A stretch of 40,979 nt of DNA from DASVXQ01 sp046727955 (GCA_046727955.1 JBKPDO010000137.1:1-40979); one strand, 5' to 3'. Positions 23,935-32,240 are shown, counted from the first letter of the stretch. Notes: generated by a model from the letters alone, not told the origin. Made by a program: numbers and translations.

Positions 23935-24929
23935 TGCAGATACTCCTGCAGGGACTTCGCCGCAGTGCGCAAGACCGGATCGGGCGACCGCTTCGACACC
24001 CTATTGAGGTGCTTGAGCGCATCGCTGAAGTCGATCATTGGCGTCGGTGTGGGCGCCGTTCCACCTTTGCGGTGGCCAAGGTCACGCTTCACGGCACGCA
24101 CTTCCTCCCCGACGCGGTAGTACTCGGGCGACAACGCGTCGGTGATGGCTTCGTCGATCATTGGCGTCGGTGTGGGCGCCGTTCCACCTTTGCGGTGGCC
24201 AAGGTCACGCTTCACGGCACGCACGTCCTCCCCGACGCGGTAGTACTCGGGCGACAACGCGTCGGTGATGGCTTCAACGAACTCGATTGGATACCGCTGG
24301 GTGTCGCCCTGGCGCGCCCGGGTGACCGTTCGCTCGATCCAGACCTCAGGGGCCTCGCCTTCGCTGAAGTTGTCCTCGATGACCTTGCGCAGACCGGCTG
24401 CCGTCAGACGCAGCCACGCGTACGGGTTGGAGGAGGGGATGACCCCAACATCCATGAGCTCGACGATCTTGGCAAACAGACCGCCGCGCTGCAGCAGCCG
24501 CCACAGCCCGGTGTAGTTGCGCAGCGTGGCCGGTGACACCCCGATGTACCGGGCGATGTCGACCTTGCGGACCTGCTCTGCCGTGTGCAGGTGCTCGACC
24601 AGTGCTGCCAGCTGGCTGGGCAGCAGGTCCTGGTAGATATCTGACTGATAGCGGATCTCGAACCGCCGCTGGTAGTCGAGGAGGTAGGCGGCAACCGTCA
24701 CGAACCGCTCGGGGTGCTGCTCGCGGATCGCGCGCACCGCCCGCAGGCGCATCGTGCCGTCGATGACCAGGTATCCGCCCGTGGCCAGCGGCGCCACCTT
24801 GATCGGCTCCGCGAGACCGATCGCCTCAATCGATGCCGTCAGGCGTTCCTCGAACTGCTTGGCGCTCCCGGACCGGCTCAGCTCCGGACTGAGCTGGAGC
24901 GCATCGGGGTGGACCTCGATGAGCTTCAT
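23931..24929 (-). CDS. ParB-like protein 1, with duplicated 41-aa module
   Basis: A 332-residue ParB/Srx-fold protein with an HTH. The ParB N-terminal fold covers about 25-95 (TASIEAIGLAEPIKVAPLAT, then GGYLVIDGTMRLRAVRAI, where DGTMRLR replaces the usual GxHRxR loop). VRKVDIARYIGVSPATLRNY (about 119-138) is the helix-turn-helix. Residues 219-259 and 260-300 are a 41-aa tandem duplication differing by one residue (Asp/Glu). Family members may be DNA-binding switches, CTPases or nucleases; here no clear catalytic set is visible. ATG 24929 overlaps the stop of ParB-like 2 (ATGA), so translation is coupled. Confidence 0.87.
   Translation of the reverse strand: MKLIEVHPDALQLSPELSRSGSAKQFEERLTASIEAIGLAEPIKVAPLATGGYLVIDGTMRLRAVRAIREQHPERFVTVAAYLLDYQRRFEIRYQSDIYQDLLPSQLAALVEHLHTAEQVRKVDIARYIGVSPATLRNYTGLWRLLQRGGLFAKIVELMDVGVIPSSNPYAWLRLTAAGLRKVIEDNFSEGEAPEVWIERTVTRARQGDTQRYPIEFVEAITDALSPEYYRVGEDVRAVKRDLGHRKGGTAPTPTPMIDEAITDALSPEYYRVGEEVRAVKRDLGHRKGGTAPTPTPMIDFSDALKHLNRVSKRSPDPVLRTAAKSLQEYLQ
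24031..24276 (-). repeat. 123-bp in-frame tandem duplication in ParB-like 1
   Basis: Bases 24031-24153 are repeated at 24154-24276 with a single difference (t at 24102, g at 24225). It encodes the two 41-aa modules EAITDALSPEYYRVGE(D/E) and onward to TPTPMID. The near identity implies a very recent event, or maintenance by recombination. Because 123 is divisible by 3, the protein stays in frame. Confidence 0.95.
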
Positions 24930-25807
24930 CGAGTCACCAGCGACAGGACGCCGCCCTCTGACTCAAACGCGAGCGGCAGACTGAGCGCGAGCTGGCGCAG
25001 CCGCTCCTTCGCGGACCCTTGCGGCAGGGTGGCCAGTTGGTGGCAGGCCCAGCCCAGCAGGAGCAGGCGTTGCTGCCTGTGCTCGTCGCCCAGTGCCACG
25101 AGCCGTCGCCAGCCGAGCGCGACCAGCAACGCTTCGACGTCTTTGGTCCGCACCGAGTACGACGCGATGGTCGACACGACCTCCGGCCGTTCCTCGGGGC
25201 CGACGTGTCGGGAGATCACCGCGTGGAGTGCCAGGTTGACCTTGCCCGATCGCAGCGCGGCAACCTCGCTGTTGGTCGCACCGTCCAGCTGCGCTTCCAG
25301 CCGCCGGACAGTCGCCGGCGAGACCCCGAAGCGCTTGGCGACGGCCGCGGTCTCCTCGCCGTCCCGGCGAGCACGGGCGATTAGCAGGGCGCGGTCGACC
25401 GGACGCATCTTCAGCCGGGCCACGTTCTCAACCAGAAACTGTTGGACCTTCTCGTTGTCGGTGTAGCGGTCGTCAAGCACCAGCGCCGGGATCGTCGCAA
25501 TGCCGAGCAGGCGGCACGCGAGCGTGCGTCCTTGGCCCTTGATCAGCAGGTAGTCCCCGGTGCCGTCTGGTGCCGGGCGCACCGTGATCGGCGTGAGGAC
25601 CCCGAACTGTGCGATCGAGCGCTGCAGCTCGCGGTGGCCGTCACGGTCGCGTTTGCGGGCGAGTCCATCCTCGGGCCGGATCCGGGCGACCGGAACCTGT
25701 TGGACCTGCAACGCACGACCGCCCGAGGCTCGCTCGGCACCCACATTTGCACCTTTCGTCGGGTTCTTTCCCTCCGCGGCGAACGTCGCAGCGGGCCTCT
25801 TCGCCAC
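24926..25807 (-). CDS. ParB-like protein 2
   Basis: A 293-residue ParB-family protein. The fold starts VQQVPVARIRPEDGLARKRD (about 35-54). HRELQRSIAQFGVLTPITVR and DYLLIKGQGRTLACRLLG (KGQGR in the place of the GEHR loop) complete it, and VAKRFGVSPATVRRLEAQLD (about 147-166) is a helix-turn-helix. The C-terminal third is helical without recognised domain. I chose GTG 25807 (VAKRPAATF), with AAAGGG 12 bases upstream; a longer frame to 25993 exists but covers the dyad-containing promoter region. It is first in the leftward operon with ParB-like 1 and the methyltransferase. The pair may form a heteromeric DNA-binding complex. Function in plasmid partition is possible but no ParA is nearby. Confidence 0.85.
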   Translation of the reverse strand: MAKRPAATFAAEGKNPTKGANVGAERASGGRALQVQQVPVARIRPEDGLARKRDRDGHRELQRSIAQFGVLTPITVRPAPDGTGDYLLIKGQGRTLACRLLGIATIPALVLDDRYTDNEKVQQFLVENVARLKMRPVDRALLIARARRDGEETAAVAKRFGVSPATVRRLEAQLDGATNSEVAALRSGKVNLALHAVISRHVGPEERPEVVSTIASYSVRTKDVEALLVALGWRRLVALGDEHRQQRLLLLGWACHQLATLPQGSAKERLRQLALSLPLAFESEGGVLSLVTR

Positions 25808-26098
25808 AAGCACCAGCCCTTTACTTACATCGGTGTGATTCTGCCACACCCCTCCGGGAGGATTCGAGATTTGAGATCCTCGCGGGATGGGCCGTGCCGT
25901 CCCCAGACGGGTTGATCTAACCGAACCGATGTTCGAATCCGAACGATGGAGCGACGGTACGACAGGAGGCCCGAGCGGCGCTGAGCGTGTCACGGAGGCC
26001 GCGCGAATGGGTGATCAGCCGATCTTGCGGGACCTCTCCCAATTGTCGGCCTGATCGCCTAGGCTCGTGGAGCCTGAGAGGAGGAGGGGAGAACGCTG
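25808..26098. promoter_or_regulatory. Divergent promoter region with two dyads
   Basis: This 291-bp space separates the two divergent operons. GTGTG-ATTCTGC-CACAC (25833-25849) is a dyad 26 bp upstream of ParB-like 2, and GTTCG-AATC-CGAAC (25931-25944) is a second. Both could be operators, for example for the ParB/HTH proteins. I see no convincing -10/-35 pairs. The plus-strand GAGGAGGGGAGA just before 26099 is a strong ribosome-binding site for the helicase. Confidence 0.45.
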
Positions 26099-28147
26099 GT
26101 GCTGCGAGATTTGGGCCTGCAGCCTTCGTACCGGTCGGGTCGCGACGTGCTACTCGACGACTTCTATGTGCCGTGCCTCCAGGAAGCCGTCAGCTACGAT
26201 CGGGCGGTCGGCTACTTCTCGAGCACCCTGTACCACGTCGTCGCGCTCGCCTTCTCGGACTTCGTCCGGCGCGGCGGGCACATGCGCCTGATCTGCTCCC
26301 CCGCCCTGACGCTTGAGGACTTCGCCGTCATGAAGGAGGCACACGAGATCGGGCGTTGGGCCCAGTCCACGGTCCGAGCGGATCTTGAAATGCTGCTCGC
26401 CCGGCCTGAGGCGGTGCCCGCCACCAAGTTGCTGGCCACTCTCATCGCGAACGACATCATCGATGTCCGCATCGCGTTCGCCGATAACCCCGGCGGGATT
26501 TTCCACGACAAGCTCGGCATCTTCGAGGACAGCGAAGGCAAGCGAGTCAGCTTTGTTGGCAGCGCCAATGAAACCTGGCGAGCGTGGGGCCTCAACCACG
26601 AGTCCTTCGAGGTGTTCTGTAGCTGGAAGAACGAGCCCGAGCTGCTGCGGACCCGCGATCACGCCGACACCTTCCGACGGCTCTGGCGCGGCCACGAGCC
26701 CGGTGTCCGGATCGCGCAGCTGGAGCAGGTCACTCGCGACCAACTCGTCGCCATCGCCGACGACGACCTGGACCAGGCCATCGATGCGGTCCGCTCCCAT
26801 CTGCTGGGACGTCGGGCAAAGGCGACCGGCCGACCGCTCATGGAGCACCAAAGGTTAGTGCTCGAGGACTGGGAGGCGAACGACCACCACGGCATCGTCA
26901 ACTTCGCGACCGGGGCCGGTAAGACCCTGACCGCCATCGAGGGTGTCAAGCGCTGGACCAACAACGGCGGCGCAGCCGTGATCATGGTGCCGGGCCGCGA
27001 ACTCCACGCCCAGTGGATCCGCGAGATCGAATTGGAGCTGCCCGGTGCCCAGATCCTGCCCGCCGGCGCAGGCAGTAGCAAGGCTGCCTGGCAGCAGTTG
27101 CTCCCGATCTTCAGCGCCCCGGGCAACTCGGCTCAGGCGCGCCGCATCGTCCTGGCGACCAACAGGACCTTCGCCAGCGATGATTTTCAGCGCCGGCTCA
27201 AGACCGGCGAACACCTGCTGATCGTTACCGATGAGATGCACCGTGCCGGAAGCCCCAGCGTGCTAAACGTTCTGGAGCGGACGGACTCCGGTGCCAGCCT
27301 CGGCCTCAGCGCCACAGTCCGCAGGCAGTTCGACGAAGCTGGCACCAACCGACTCATGGACTTCTTCGGTCCCGTGCTCATGCCCGTGATCGGACTGGCC
27401 GAGGCGCTCATGCTCGGTCTGCTCGTGCCGTACGACTACCGGCTGCACGAACTGCGCCTGGACGACGACGAGATGGAGCAGTACGAGCAGCTGACCAAGC
27501 GGATCGGGCTGATGGTCAGCCAGGGCGCGTCCGTCAACGACGCCAACAGCCCGCTGCAAATGCTTCTGATCCGTCGGGCCCGCATCCTCAAACAGGCCCG
27601 CGGCAAGGTCCCCATGGCCGCCCAGATCCTCCGCGACGAGTACCAGGCGGGTGACCGCTGGCTCGTCTACTGCGACGACGTCCAACAACTGAAGGCCCTT
27701 ACCAAGGAGTGCCTCGATGCCGGACTACCGGCGCTGGAGTTTTACTCCGAGATGACTAGTGACCGCGACGCTGTCATCCGTAGCCTCGGCCAGCACGGCG
27801 GCATCGTCATCGCCATCCGCTGCCTGGACGAGGGCGTTGACATCCCGGTCACCGATCATGCCCTGATTCTCGCCAGCTCCACAGTCGAGCGTGAGTACAT
27901 CCAGCGGCGCGGACGCGTGCTCCGCCAGGCACCCGGCACCGATAAGGTGAGTGCCGAGGTCCACGACCTCATGCTGGTCGACCCGATCGGCGGTGCGCTG
28001 ACAAAGAGCGAAGCCCTGCGCGCGCTAGAATTCGTTCGCCTGGCCCGCAACTCCGCCGCCCGCGATCGACTCAAGGCGATCGTTTCACTCAGCCAGGATC
28101 CGATCACGTTGCCCGACTGGATCGAAGACGAAGAGGAAGACGACTGA
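26099..28147 (+). CDS. PLD-like nuclease fused to SF2 helicase
   Basis: A 682-residue two-domain protein. The N-terminal domain has phospholipase-D-like features: DDFYVPCLQEAVSYDRAVGY then FSSTL, and FHDKLGIFED (His136, Lys138) followed by FVGSANET (Gly154-Ser-Ala-Asn). This HxK...GSxN pair marks the PLD nuclease fold. Next is an SF2 helicase with Walker A FATGAGKT (269-276), DEMH (378-381, DExH box), GLSATVRR, IAIRCLDEGVDIP and QRRGRVLRQ (motif VI). The acidic tail ends EDEEEDD. Such fusions can unwind and cut foreign DNA. It begins at GTG 26099 and leads an operon of four genes. Related PLD-helicases occur in several bacterial defence systems. The PLD motif is single, so dimerisation would be needed for cleavage. 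Confidence 0.93.
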   Translation: MLRDLGLQPSYRSGRDVLLDDFYVPCLQEAVSYDRAVGYFSSTLYHVVALAFSDFVRRGGHMRLICSPALTLEDFAVMKEAHEIGRWAQSTVRADLEMLLARPEAVPATKLLATLIANDIIDVRIAFADNPGGIFHDKLGIFEDSEGKRVSFVGSANETWRAWGLNHESFEVFCSWKNEPELLRTRDHADTFRRLWRGHEPGVRIAQLEQVTRDQLVAIADDDLDQAIDAVRSHLLGRRAKATGRPLMEHQRLVLEDWEANDHHGIVNFATGAGKTLTAIEGVKRWTNNGGAAVIMVPGRELHAQWIREIELELPGAQILPAGAGSSKAAWQQLLPIFSAPGNSAQARRIVLATNRTFASDDFQRRLKTGEHLLIVTDEMHRAGSPSVLNVLERTDSGASLGLSATVRRQFDEAGTNRLMDFFGPVLMPVIGLAEALMLGLLVPYDYRLHELRLDDDEMEQYEQLTKRIGLMVSQGASVNDANSPLQMLLIRRARILKQARGKVPMAAQILRDEYQAGDRWLVYCDDVQQLKALTKECLDAGLPALEFYSEMTSDRDAVIRSLGQHGGIVIAIRCLDEGVDIPVTDHALILASSTVEREYIQRRGRVLRQAPGTDKVSAEVHDLMLVDPIGGALTKSEALRALEFVRLARNSAARDRLKAIVSLSQDPITLPDWIEDEEEDD

Positions 28148-28149
28148 AC

Positions 28150-28413
28150 ATGGTGGAGCCCGAGAACGACGAAGCCGGACAGGGCCGCGAAGGCGCCCTG
28201 GCCGCATTAAACGAAGTCGCGAACGATCCTGAAATGATCGAGCAGTTCGGCATCCCGGCGACGGCGTTTCAGGATGAGGACTACCAGCAGCTTATTGCGC
28301 TCGCCTGGCGGCACCAGTTCGACTACGACCGCAGCAAGTTCAAGCGCGAGCTTCGCGAGCTACAGGAGCACGTCAGTCAGCGCATCCTCGACTGGCTGGA
28401 GCGGTCGGAATGA
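28150..28413 (+). CDS. Small acidic protein, 87 aa
   Basis: Reads MVEPENDEAGQGREGALAAL, then NEVANDPEMIEQFGIPATAF, then QDEDYQQLIALAWRHQFDYD and a helical tail. It begins 2 bp after the helicase stop, and its TGA overlaps the ATPase ATG (ATGA), so it is clearly an operon member. I know no family. Size, charge and position suggest an adaptor between helicase and ATPase. Start ATG 28150 is the only good choice. Confidence 0.82.
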   Translation: MVEPENDEAGQGREGALAALNEVANDPEMIEQFGIPATAFQDEDYQQLIALAWRHQFDYDRSKFKRELRELQEHVSQRILDWLERSE

Positions 28414-30380
28414 GCCTGCGATTCGAGAGTGTCAGCCTCAAAAACTTCGGACCATACCATGAGATCGCTGCGCTAAACCTTGAGACCGATCCGGAAGCGC
28501 CGATCGTTGTCATCCACGGCGAGAACACGCTCGGCAAGACTAGCCTATTCCGGGCGCTCCGGTGGTGCCTCTACGGCAGCCCTGAGGCTGCCAAGACGCC
28601 GGCGCAGGCGGCGTGGAATCTTGTCGAGTACCTGAACCGCCCGGCGCAGCGCGACGGCGAGATGGACATGCAAGTCAGCATGAGATTTACGGCGAACGGC
28701 CATAAGTACTACCTCGTGCGAACGGCCAAGTTCGACGGTGGATCGCCGCGGGTATCCGCAGACCTTCGGGTGGACTCGACGGTCTTCCAACAGGCCTCGA
28801 TCGATGCGGAGATCGGGCGCCTGCTGCATCCGCAGATATCCGAGTTCTTCCTCTTCGACGGCGAGCTGCTGAAGGACTTCTACGATCGGCTCAATACCGA
28901 CCGTGAGCGGGATCTGCTGCGGGAAAGCATCGACAATGTCCTTGGCATCCCGGCATTACAGCTTGCCGAACGCGACGTCTCCAGGCTGACCGAGGACGTG
29001 CTCCTGCGGCAGACCAAGTCGGTCAAGAACGAGAAAGAGTCGGAAAAGGCGCGCAGGCAGCTTCGGGACTTGAAGTCCAAGCAGGAGAGTCTGGACAAGG
29101 ACCGCAAGGAGATCGAGGAGGCGCTGCATAAGGCCGAGGCCGATCTGGGAGATGTGCACGAGCGGATCGCTGGCGTCGAAGAGCTCAAGGCAGATGCCCG
29201 TGAAATGGAGGGGCTGGAGTCCCAGATCGAGGGCGGCAAGCAAGAGGAAGCCGACCTCCGCGGCGAGATGCGACGGCTGCTGACGAACGGTTGGCTAGCA
29301 CCGGCGGCCGGAAAGCTCAACGAGGCCTTGGAGCGCGTCGTATCCAAGAACGACGCCGCCCAAGCTCAGGCCAAGGCTATCCAGGCGGTACAGGACCGAG
29401 TTCAGGTGCTCCAGAAGCAGATCCAGGGCGGGATATGCCCGACCTGCCACCAGGAACTGCCGCCGCCAGACGAATCCACCCGCCAGGAGCTGGCTGAGGC
29501 GGAGGCCGAGCTACAGCGGCTGAATGACGAGGCCGGCGAGGGGCTGGACCTCCCCCTCGAGCGGCGGATCCGTGGACTGATCGACACCACCACCGTCGCG
29601 ACGTACCAGGAGAGGCAGGAGCGACTCAACAGGCTGGCCGCGACGCAGTTCGAGCGCAACCGGCGGCTCAACGCCCTGAAGGACCGGCTCAAGGACAACG
29701 ACGCGGCGATGATCCGCCAACTCGGTGAGGAGCAGGACCGGCTTGAGGAAGTGATTGAGCAATACGAGCGGTCGCTGCGGGGATTGAAGCCGAGACAGGA
29801 TGAGATCAACAAGCAGCAGGACAAGCTCGCCAGGATTCTGGTACGCGCGGGTGGCGCGCAGCCAGCGCTCGCGGCGGAGGCGTTCTTCTACGAGTACGTC
29901 CGCGCGCTCCTGACACGGACGATTGAGCGCTACCAGGAGCGGACGCGCTCGGAGGTAGAGAAGGCTGCCAGCGAGATGTTTCTCAAACTGGTGCACGACC
30001 CGCAGGCGTACCAGGGGCTGCGCATCAGCGGCGACTACCGTGTCGAGCTCGTCGGCCAGTGGGGCGAAGCCATAAAGACCAGCGAGGGGGGCAAGCAGCT
30101 GCTCGCGCTGTCGCTTATCGGCGCCCTCAAGCGAGCCGCCGTGCGCGGCGGCCCCGTGGTGCTGGACAGCCCGCTCGCCCGACTCGACCTGGAACACCGC
30201 GCAAACGTACTCCAGACCTGGGTTCCCCAGCTAGGCAACCAGGCGATCCTGCTCGTGCAATCGGGCGAGCTGACCAAGCAGCAAGCGCGCAACATCATGG
30301 GCAACCGCATCGGGCAGGAGTACCGGATCTATCGCCCGAACAACGATCCCGAAGAGGCCACGATCGAAAGGACTCAGTAG
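28410..30380 (+). CDS. DndD/Rad50-like zinc-hook ATPase
   Basis: A 656-residue SMC/Rad50-type ATPase. Walker A GENTLGKT lies at 37-44 after MSLRFESVSLKNFGPYHEIA. RRFFFDGE-type motif appears as SEFFLFDGELLKDFYDRL (about 144-161), a hallmark of DndD-like proteins. Two long coiled-coil arms (about 190-290 and 370-490) flank a zinc hook GGICPTCHQELPP with a Cys-x-x-Cys pair near 343-346. The C-terminal lobe has GGKQLLALSLIGALKRAAVR (signature) and PVVLDSPLARLDLEHR (Walker B and D-loop). Such ATPases remodel or scan DNA in repair and in Dnd phosphorothioation/restriction. No dndA, dndC or dndB homologue is present here. Confidence 0.93.
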   Translation: MSLRFESVSLKNFGPYHEIAALNLETDPEAPIVVIHGENTLGKTSLFRALRWCLYGSPEAAKTPAQAAWNLVEYLNRPAQRDGEMDMQVSMRFTANGHKYYLVRTAKFDGGSPRVSADLRVDSTVFQQASIDAEIGRLLHPQISEFFLFDGELLKDFYDRLNTDRERDLLRESIDNVLGIPALQLAERDVSRLTEDVLLRQTKSVKNEKESEKARRQLRDLKSKQESLDKDRKEIEEALHKAEADLGDVHERIAGVEELKADAREMEGLESQIEGGKQEEADLRGEMRRLLTNGWLAPAAGKLNEALERVVSKNDAAQAQAKAIQAVQDRVQVLQKQIQGGICPTCHQELPPPDESTRQELAEAEAELQRLNDEAGEGLDLPLERRIRGLIDTTTVATYQERQERLNRLAATQFERNRRLNALKDRLKDNDAAMIRQLGEEQDRLEEVIEQYERSLRGLKPRQDEINKQQDKLARILVRAGGAQPALAAEAFFYEYVRALLTRTIERYQERTRSEVEKAASEMFLKLVHDPQAYQGLRISGDYRVELVGQWGEAIKTSEGGKQLLALSLIGALKRAAVRGGPVVLDSPLARLDLEHRANVLQTWVPQLGNQAILLVQSGELTKQQARNIMGNRIGQEYRIYRPNNDPEEATIERTQ

Positions 30381-30382
30381 CC

Positions 30383-30763
30383 GTGGCGAAGGCACAAGAA
30401 GACAAGCAGCAGATCGGCCTGACCGCCACAGGCGACGATGCGCTCCAGGTTCTCCTCGCGGACGGCCGCTTCGCGAATCAGACCGACGCGTACCGTTTCG
30501 CAATCTCGTACGCGATAGCCGCTGGCCTTGACCCGGCAGATGCTCCGCAGGGCGGCTACAACACGAAGTTCAATGCGCTTGGCACATTGGAGAGCGGGAG
30601 CAGCATCCGGGATCTCATCGAGATCCTTGGCATCGGAGAAACGAACCGGCCGTTCGTAACCGCGGAGAAGCTAGCCGAGCTTGGCCTGAGGGAAATTGCC
30701 CGCCGACTTGAAGGCAACGAAAGTCTGGCCGACATTATGACCGAGGTATCGCGTAGCGGATAG
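30383..30763 (+). CDS. Small protein, 126 aa, operon end
   Basis: Starts at GTG 30383, two bases after the ATPase stop, with GAAAGGA about ten bases upstream. It reads VAKAQEDKQQIGLTATGDDA, then LQVLLADGRFANQTDAYRFA and ISYAIAAGLDPADAPQGGYN, and later IRDLIEILGIGE and LREIARRLEGNESLADIM. The segment RFANQTDAYRFAISYAI resembles N-termini of small Dnd-associated proteins, a weak impression only. It is likely a DNA-binding or adaptor subunit. Its stop is 1 bp from that of the convergent 491-aa gene, so transcription of the operons meets here. Confidence 0.8.
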   Translation: MAKAQEDKQQIGLTATGDDALQVLLADGRFANQTDAYRFAISYAIAAGLDPADAPQGGYNTKFNALGTLESGSSIRDLIEILGIGETNRPFVTAEKLAELGLREIARRLEGNESLADIMTEVSRSG

Positions 30764-30764
30764 G

Positions 30765-32240
30765 TCACAACCGAGGCAGCAGCAACGATGCCTGATGTTG
30801 CCAGGCGAGATAGAGGCACGCTGCGCCGCTGGGTGCCATTGGCTCGGTGGCCAGAAGGTCATAGATGGTGGAGTCGCCGAAGGTGAACTGCTGGCGATCC
30901 GGGCCGGTGGTCACGGTACCTTCCTCGTTCAGCTCGACCAGGTCGTCAAAGACCTCATCGAAAACGTCGGCGTCGAAGACGGCGACCGTGAAGAGGTCGC
31001 CAACGAAGTTCAGGGCGTCGATGCCGGCTCCGAGGCAGTAGACGCGGATCTTGCCGGCCTGTCGGGCGGCGTCGAGTGTCCGGAAGGGCTCCTCGTTCAC
31101 GTAGTCGATAGGGTCGCCGCTGCCATCATGCTCAGGGTTGCCGAGAAACTCCTCGCTGTACTCGCGCATCATGTTGCGCCACGGATCGAAGTCTGGGGAT
31201 TCGGGCGCCGGCAGAATCGATGCGGGCTGGAAGACGCCAGTCGGCATCACGCTGAGCATGCCGCCGGCGATTGCCACTTGGCCGGCGCCACGCCTGAGCA
31301 GAAGGAAGGTGGCGCCCGCGCGGCTGCGGCGGATGGTGAGCGTGCTGATCGACAGCATCAGCGGATACGCCTCGAGGTCGAACGGGTCGCGGACGAGCCT
31401 ACGGAACGGCAGACGCTCCCACGAGCAGCGGTCCTCTCTGACATTGCCGTCTCGATCGATCGACGCCAGAGCTACCTCGTGGGCCAGGGCCTCGCCCACG
31501 TCGATCATGTCGAAGTAGCGCATGTACCCAACGGTTATCCCTCCCTGCACGGTGAACCTCGGCCACTCCACACCCAGGAGGCGGTAGCAGACGCGGTTCT
31601 CGAACAACCGCGGGCGGTCAAGGTCGCGCATGGCTCGGTGGTACTTGTTGTAATGCCGGCCTGGCGCCACCAGCGGGCGCAATGGCCGCGTCTCCTCATG
31701 CCGACCGGTTACGAGAGGCGGCGGCGCCTCACGCAGTGTCAGGTCAATTGCGCTGAGGTCTACCGGCTCATCGAGTCGCCATTCCTCGGGCGTGAGGATG
31801 CCTGTGTCAGCGAGCCTGATCGACGACGGGTAGAGCCGCGCCGCGAGCTGCGTCAGCTCGGGGCGATGCTGGTTGAGCATGCGACGTGCGCGGAGCCATT
31901 CGCGCTGGCTGCTCGCTACGTGCTCGTCCATTCCATCGGCCGGCGGACCGTCCACCGAGCGCTCAGCAAGGCCGAGTAGCCGGCGAGGGATACCTAGCCC
32001 ATCAGCAAAGCGCTCGAACAGGTCGAGCGCGGTGACCCGCCGGGAGCCTCGCTCAAGCTCGCTCACCTGGGGCTGCGGGATGCCGACCAGCATGCTGATA
32101 TCCGTCTGGCTCGCCCCTGTCCACTTGCGGTAGCCGCGGACGACCGCGCCCATATCACGAGCGGCGAGGGCTTCCACGATCTCCGGGCGCTCCCAGAAAC
32201 CGGGAGGCGGCGTCGGCGGCTGGTGTCTTCTGGAGGTCAC
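30765..32240 (-). CDS. HTH protein with Nudix-like segment, 491 aa
   Basis: N-terminal Xre-type helix-turn-helix at about 30-92 (YRKWTGASQTDISMLVGIPQ, then PQVSELERGSRRVTALDLFE). A linker follows with conserved-looking blocks such as LARLYPSSIRLADTG and YMRYFDMIDVGEALAHEVAL. Around 355-366 the text MMREYSEEFLG resembles the REUxEExG core of a Nudix box, but the upstream acidic residue is not in register, so hydrolase activity is uncertain. HTH-Nudix-like proteins of this type recur in actinobacteria; their signals are unknown. Start is GTG 32240 with GGGAG before it. It sits convergently to the defence operon and upstream of a small Xre gene on the same strand, 95 bp away. A role as ligand-sensing regulator is inference. 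Confidence 0.75.
   Translation of the reverse strand: MTSRRHQPPTPPPGFWERPEIVEALAARDMGAVVRGYRKWTGASQTDISMLVGIPQPQVSELERGSRRVTALDLFERFADGLGIPRRLLGLAERSVDGPPADGMDEHVASSQREWLRARRMLNQHRPELTQLAARLYPSSIRLADTGILTPEEWRLDEPVDLSAIDLTLREAPPPLVTGRHEETRPLRPLVAPGRHYNKYHRAMRDLDRPRLFENRVCYRLLGVEWPRFTVQGGITVGYMRYFDMIDVGEALAHEVALASIDRDGNVREDRCSWERLPFRRLVRDPFDLEAYPLMLSISTLTIRRSRAGATFLLLRRGAGQVAIAGGMLSVMPTGVFQPASILPAPESPDFDPWRNMMREYSEEFLGNPEHDGSGDPIDYVNEEPFRTLDAARQAGKIRVYCLGAGIDALNFVGDLFTVAVFDADVFDEVFDDLVELNEEGTVTTGPDRQQFTFGDSTIYDLLATEPMAPSGAACLYLAWQHQASLLLPRL

Noticed and set aside
24031..24276. The direct repeat as a CRISPR array
   Set aside because: Only two 123-bp units, no spacers, and coding in frame.
24926..25807. 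ParB-like genes as the chromosomal ParB of the parS sites
   Set aside because: No ParA partner, ParB box is altered, and location is inside the mobile element.
28410..30763. A Dnd phosphorothioation system
   Set aside because: DndD-like ATPase only; no cysteine desulphurase, PAPS-reductase-like DndC or DndB in the island.
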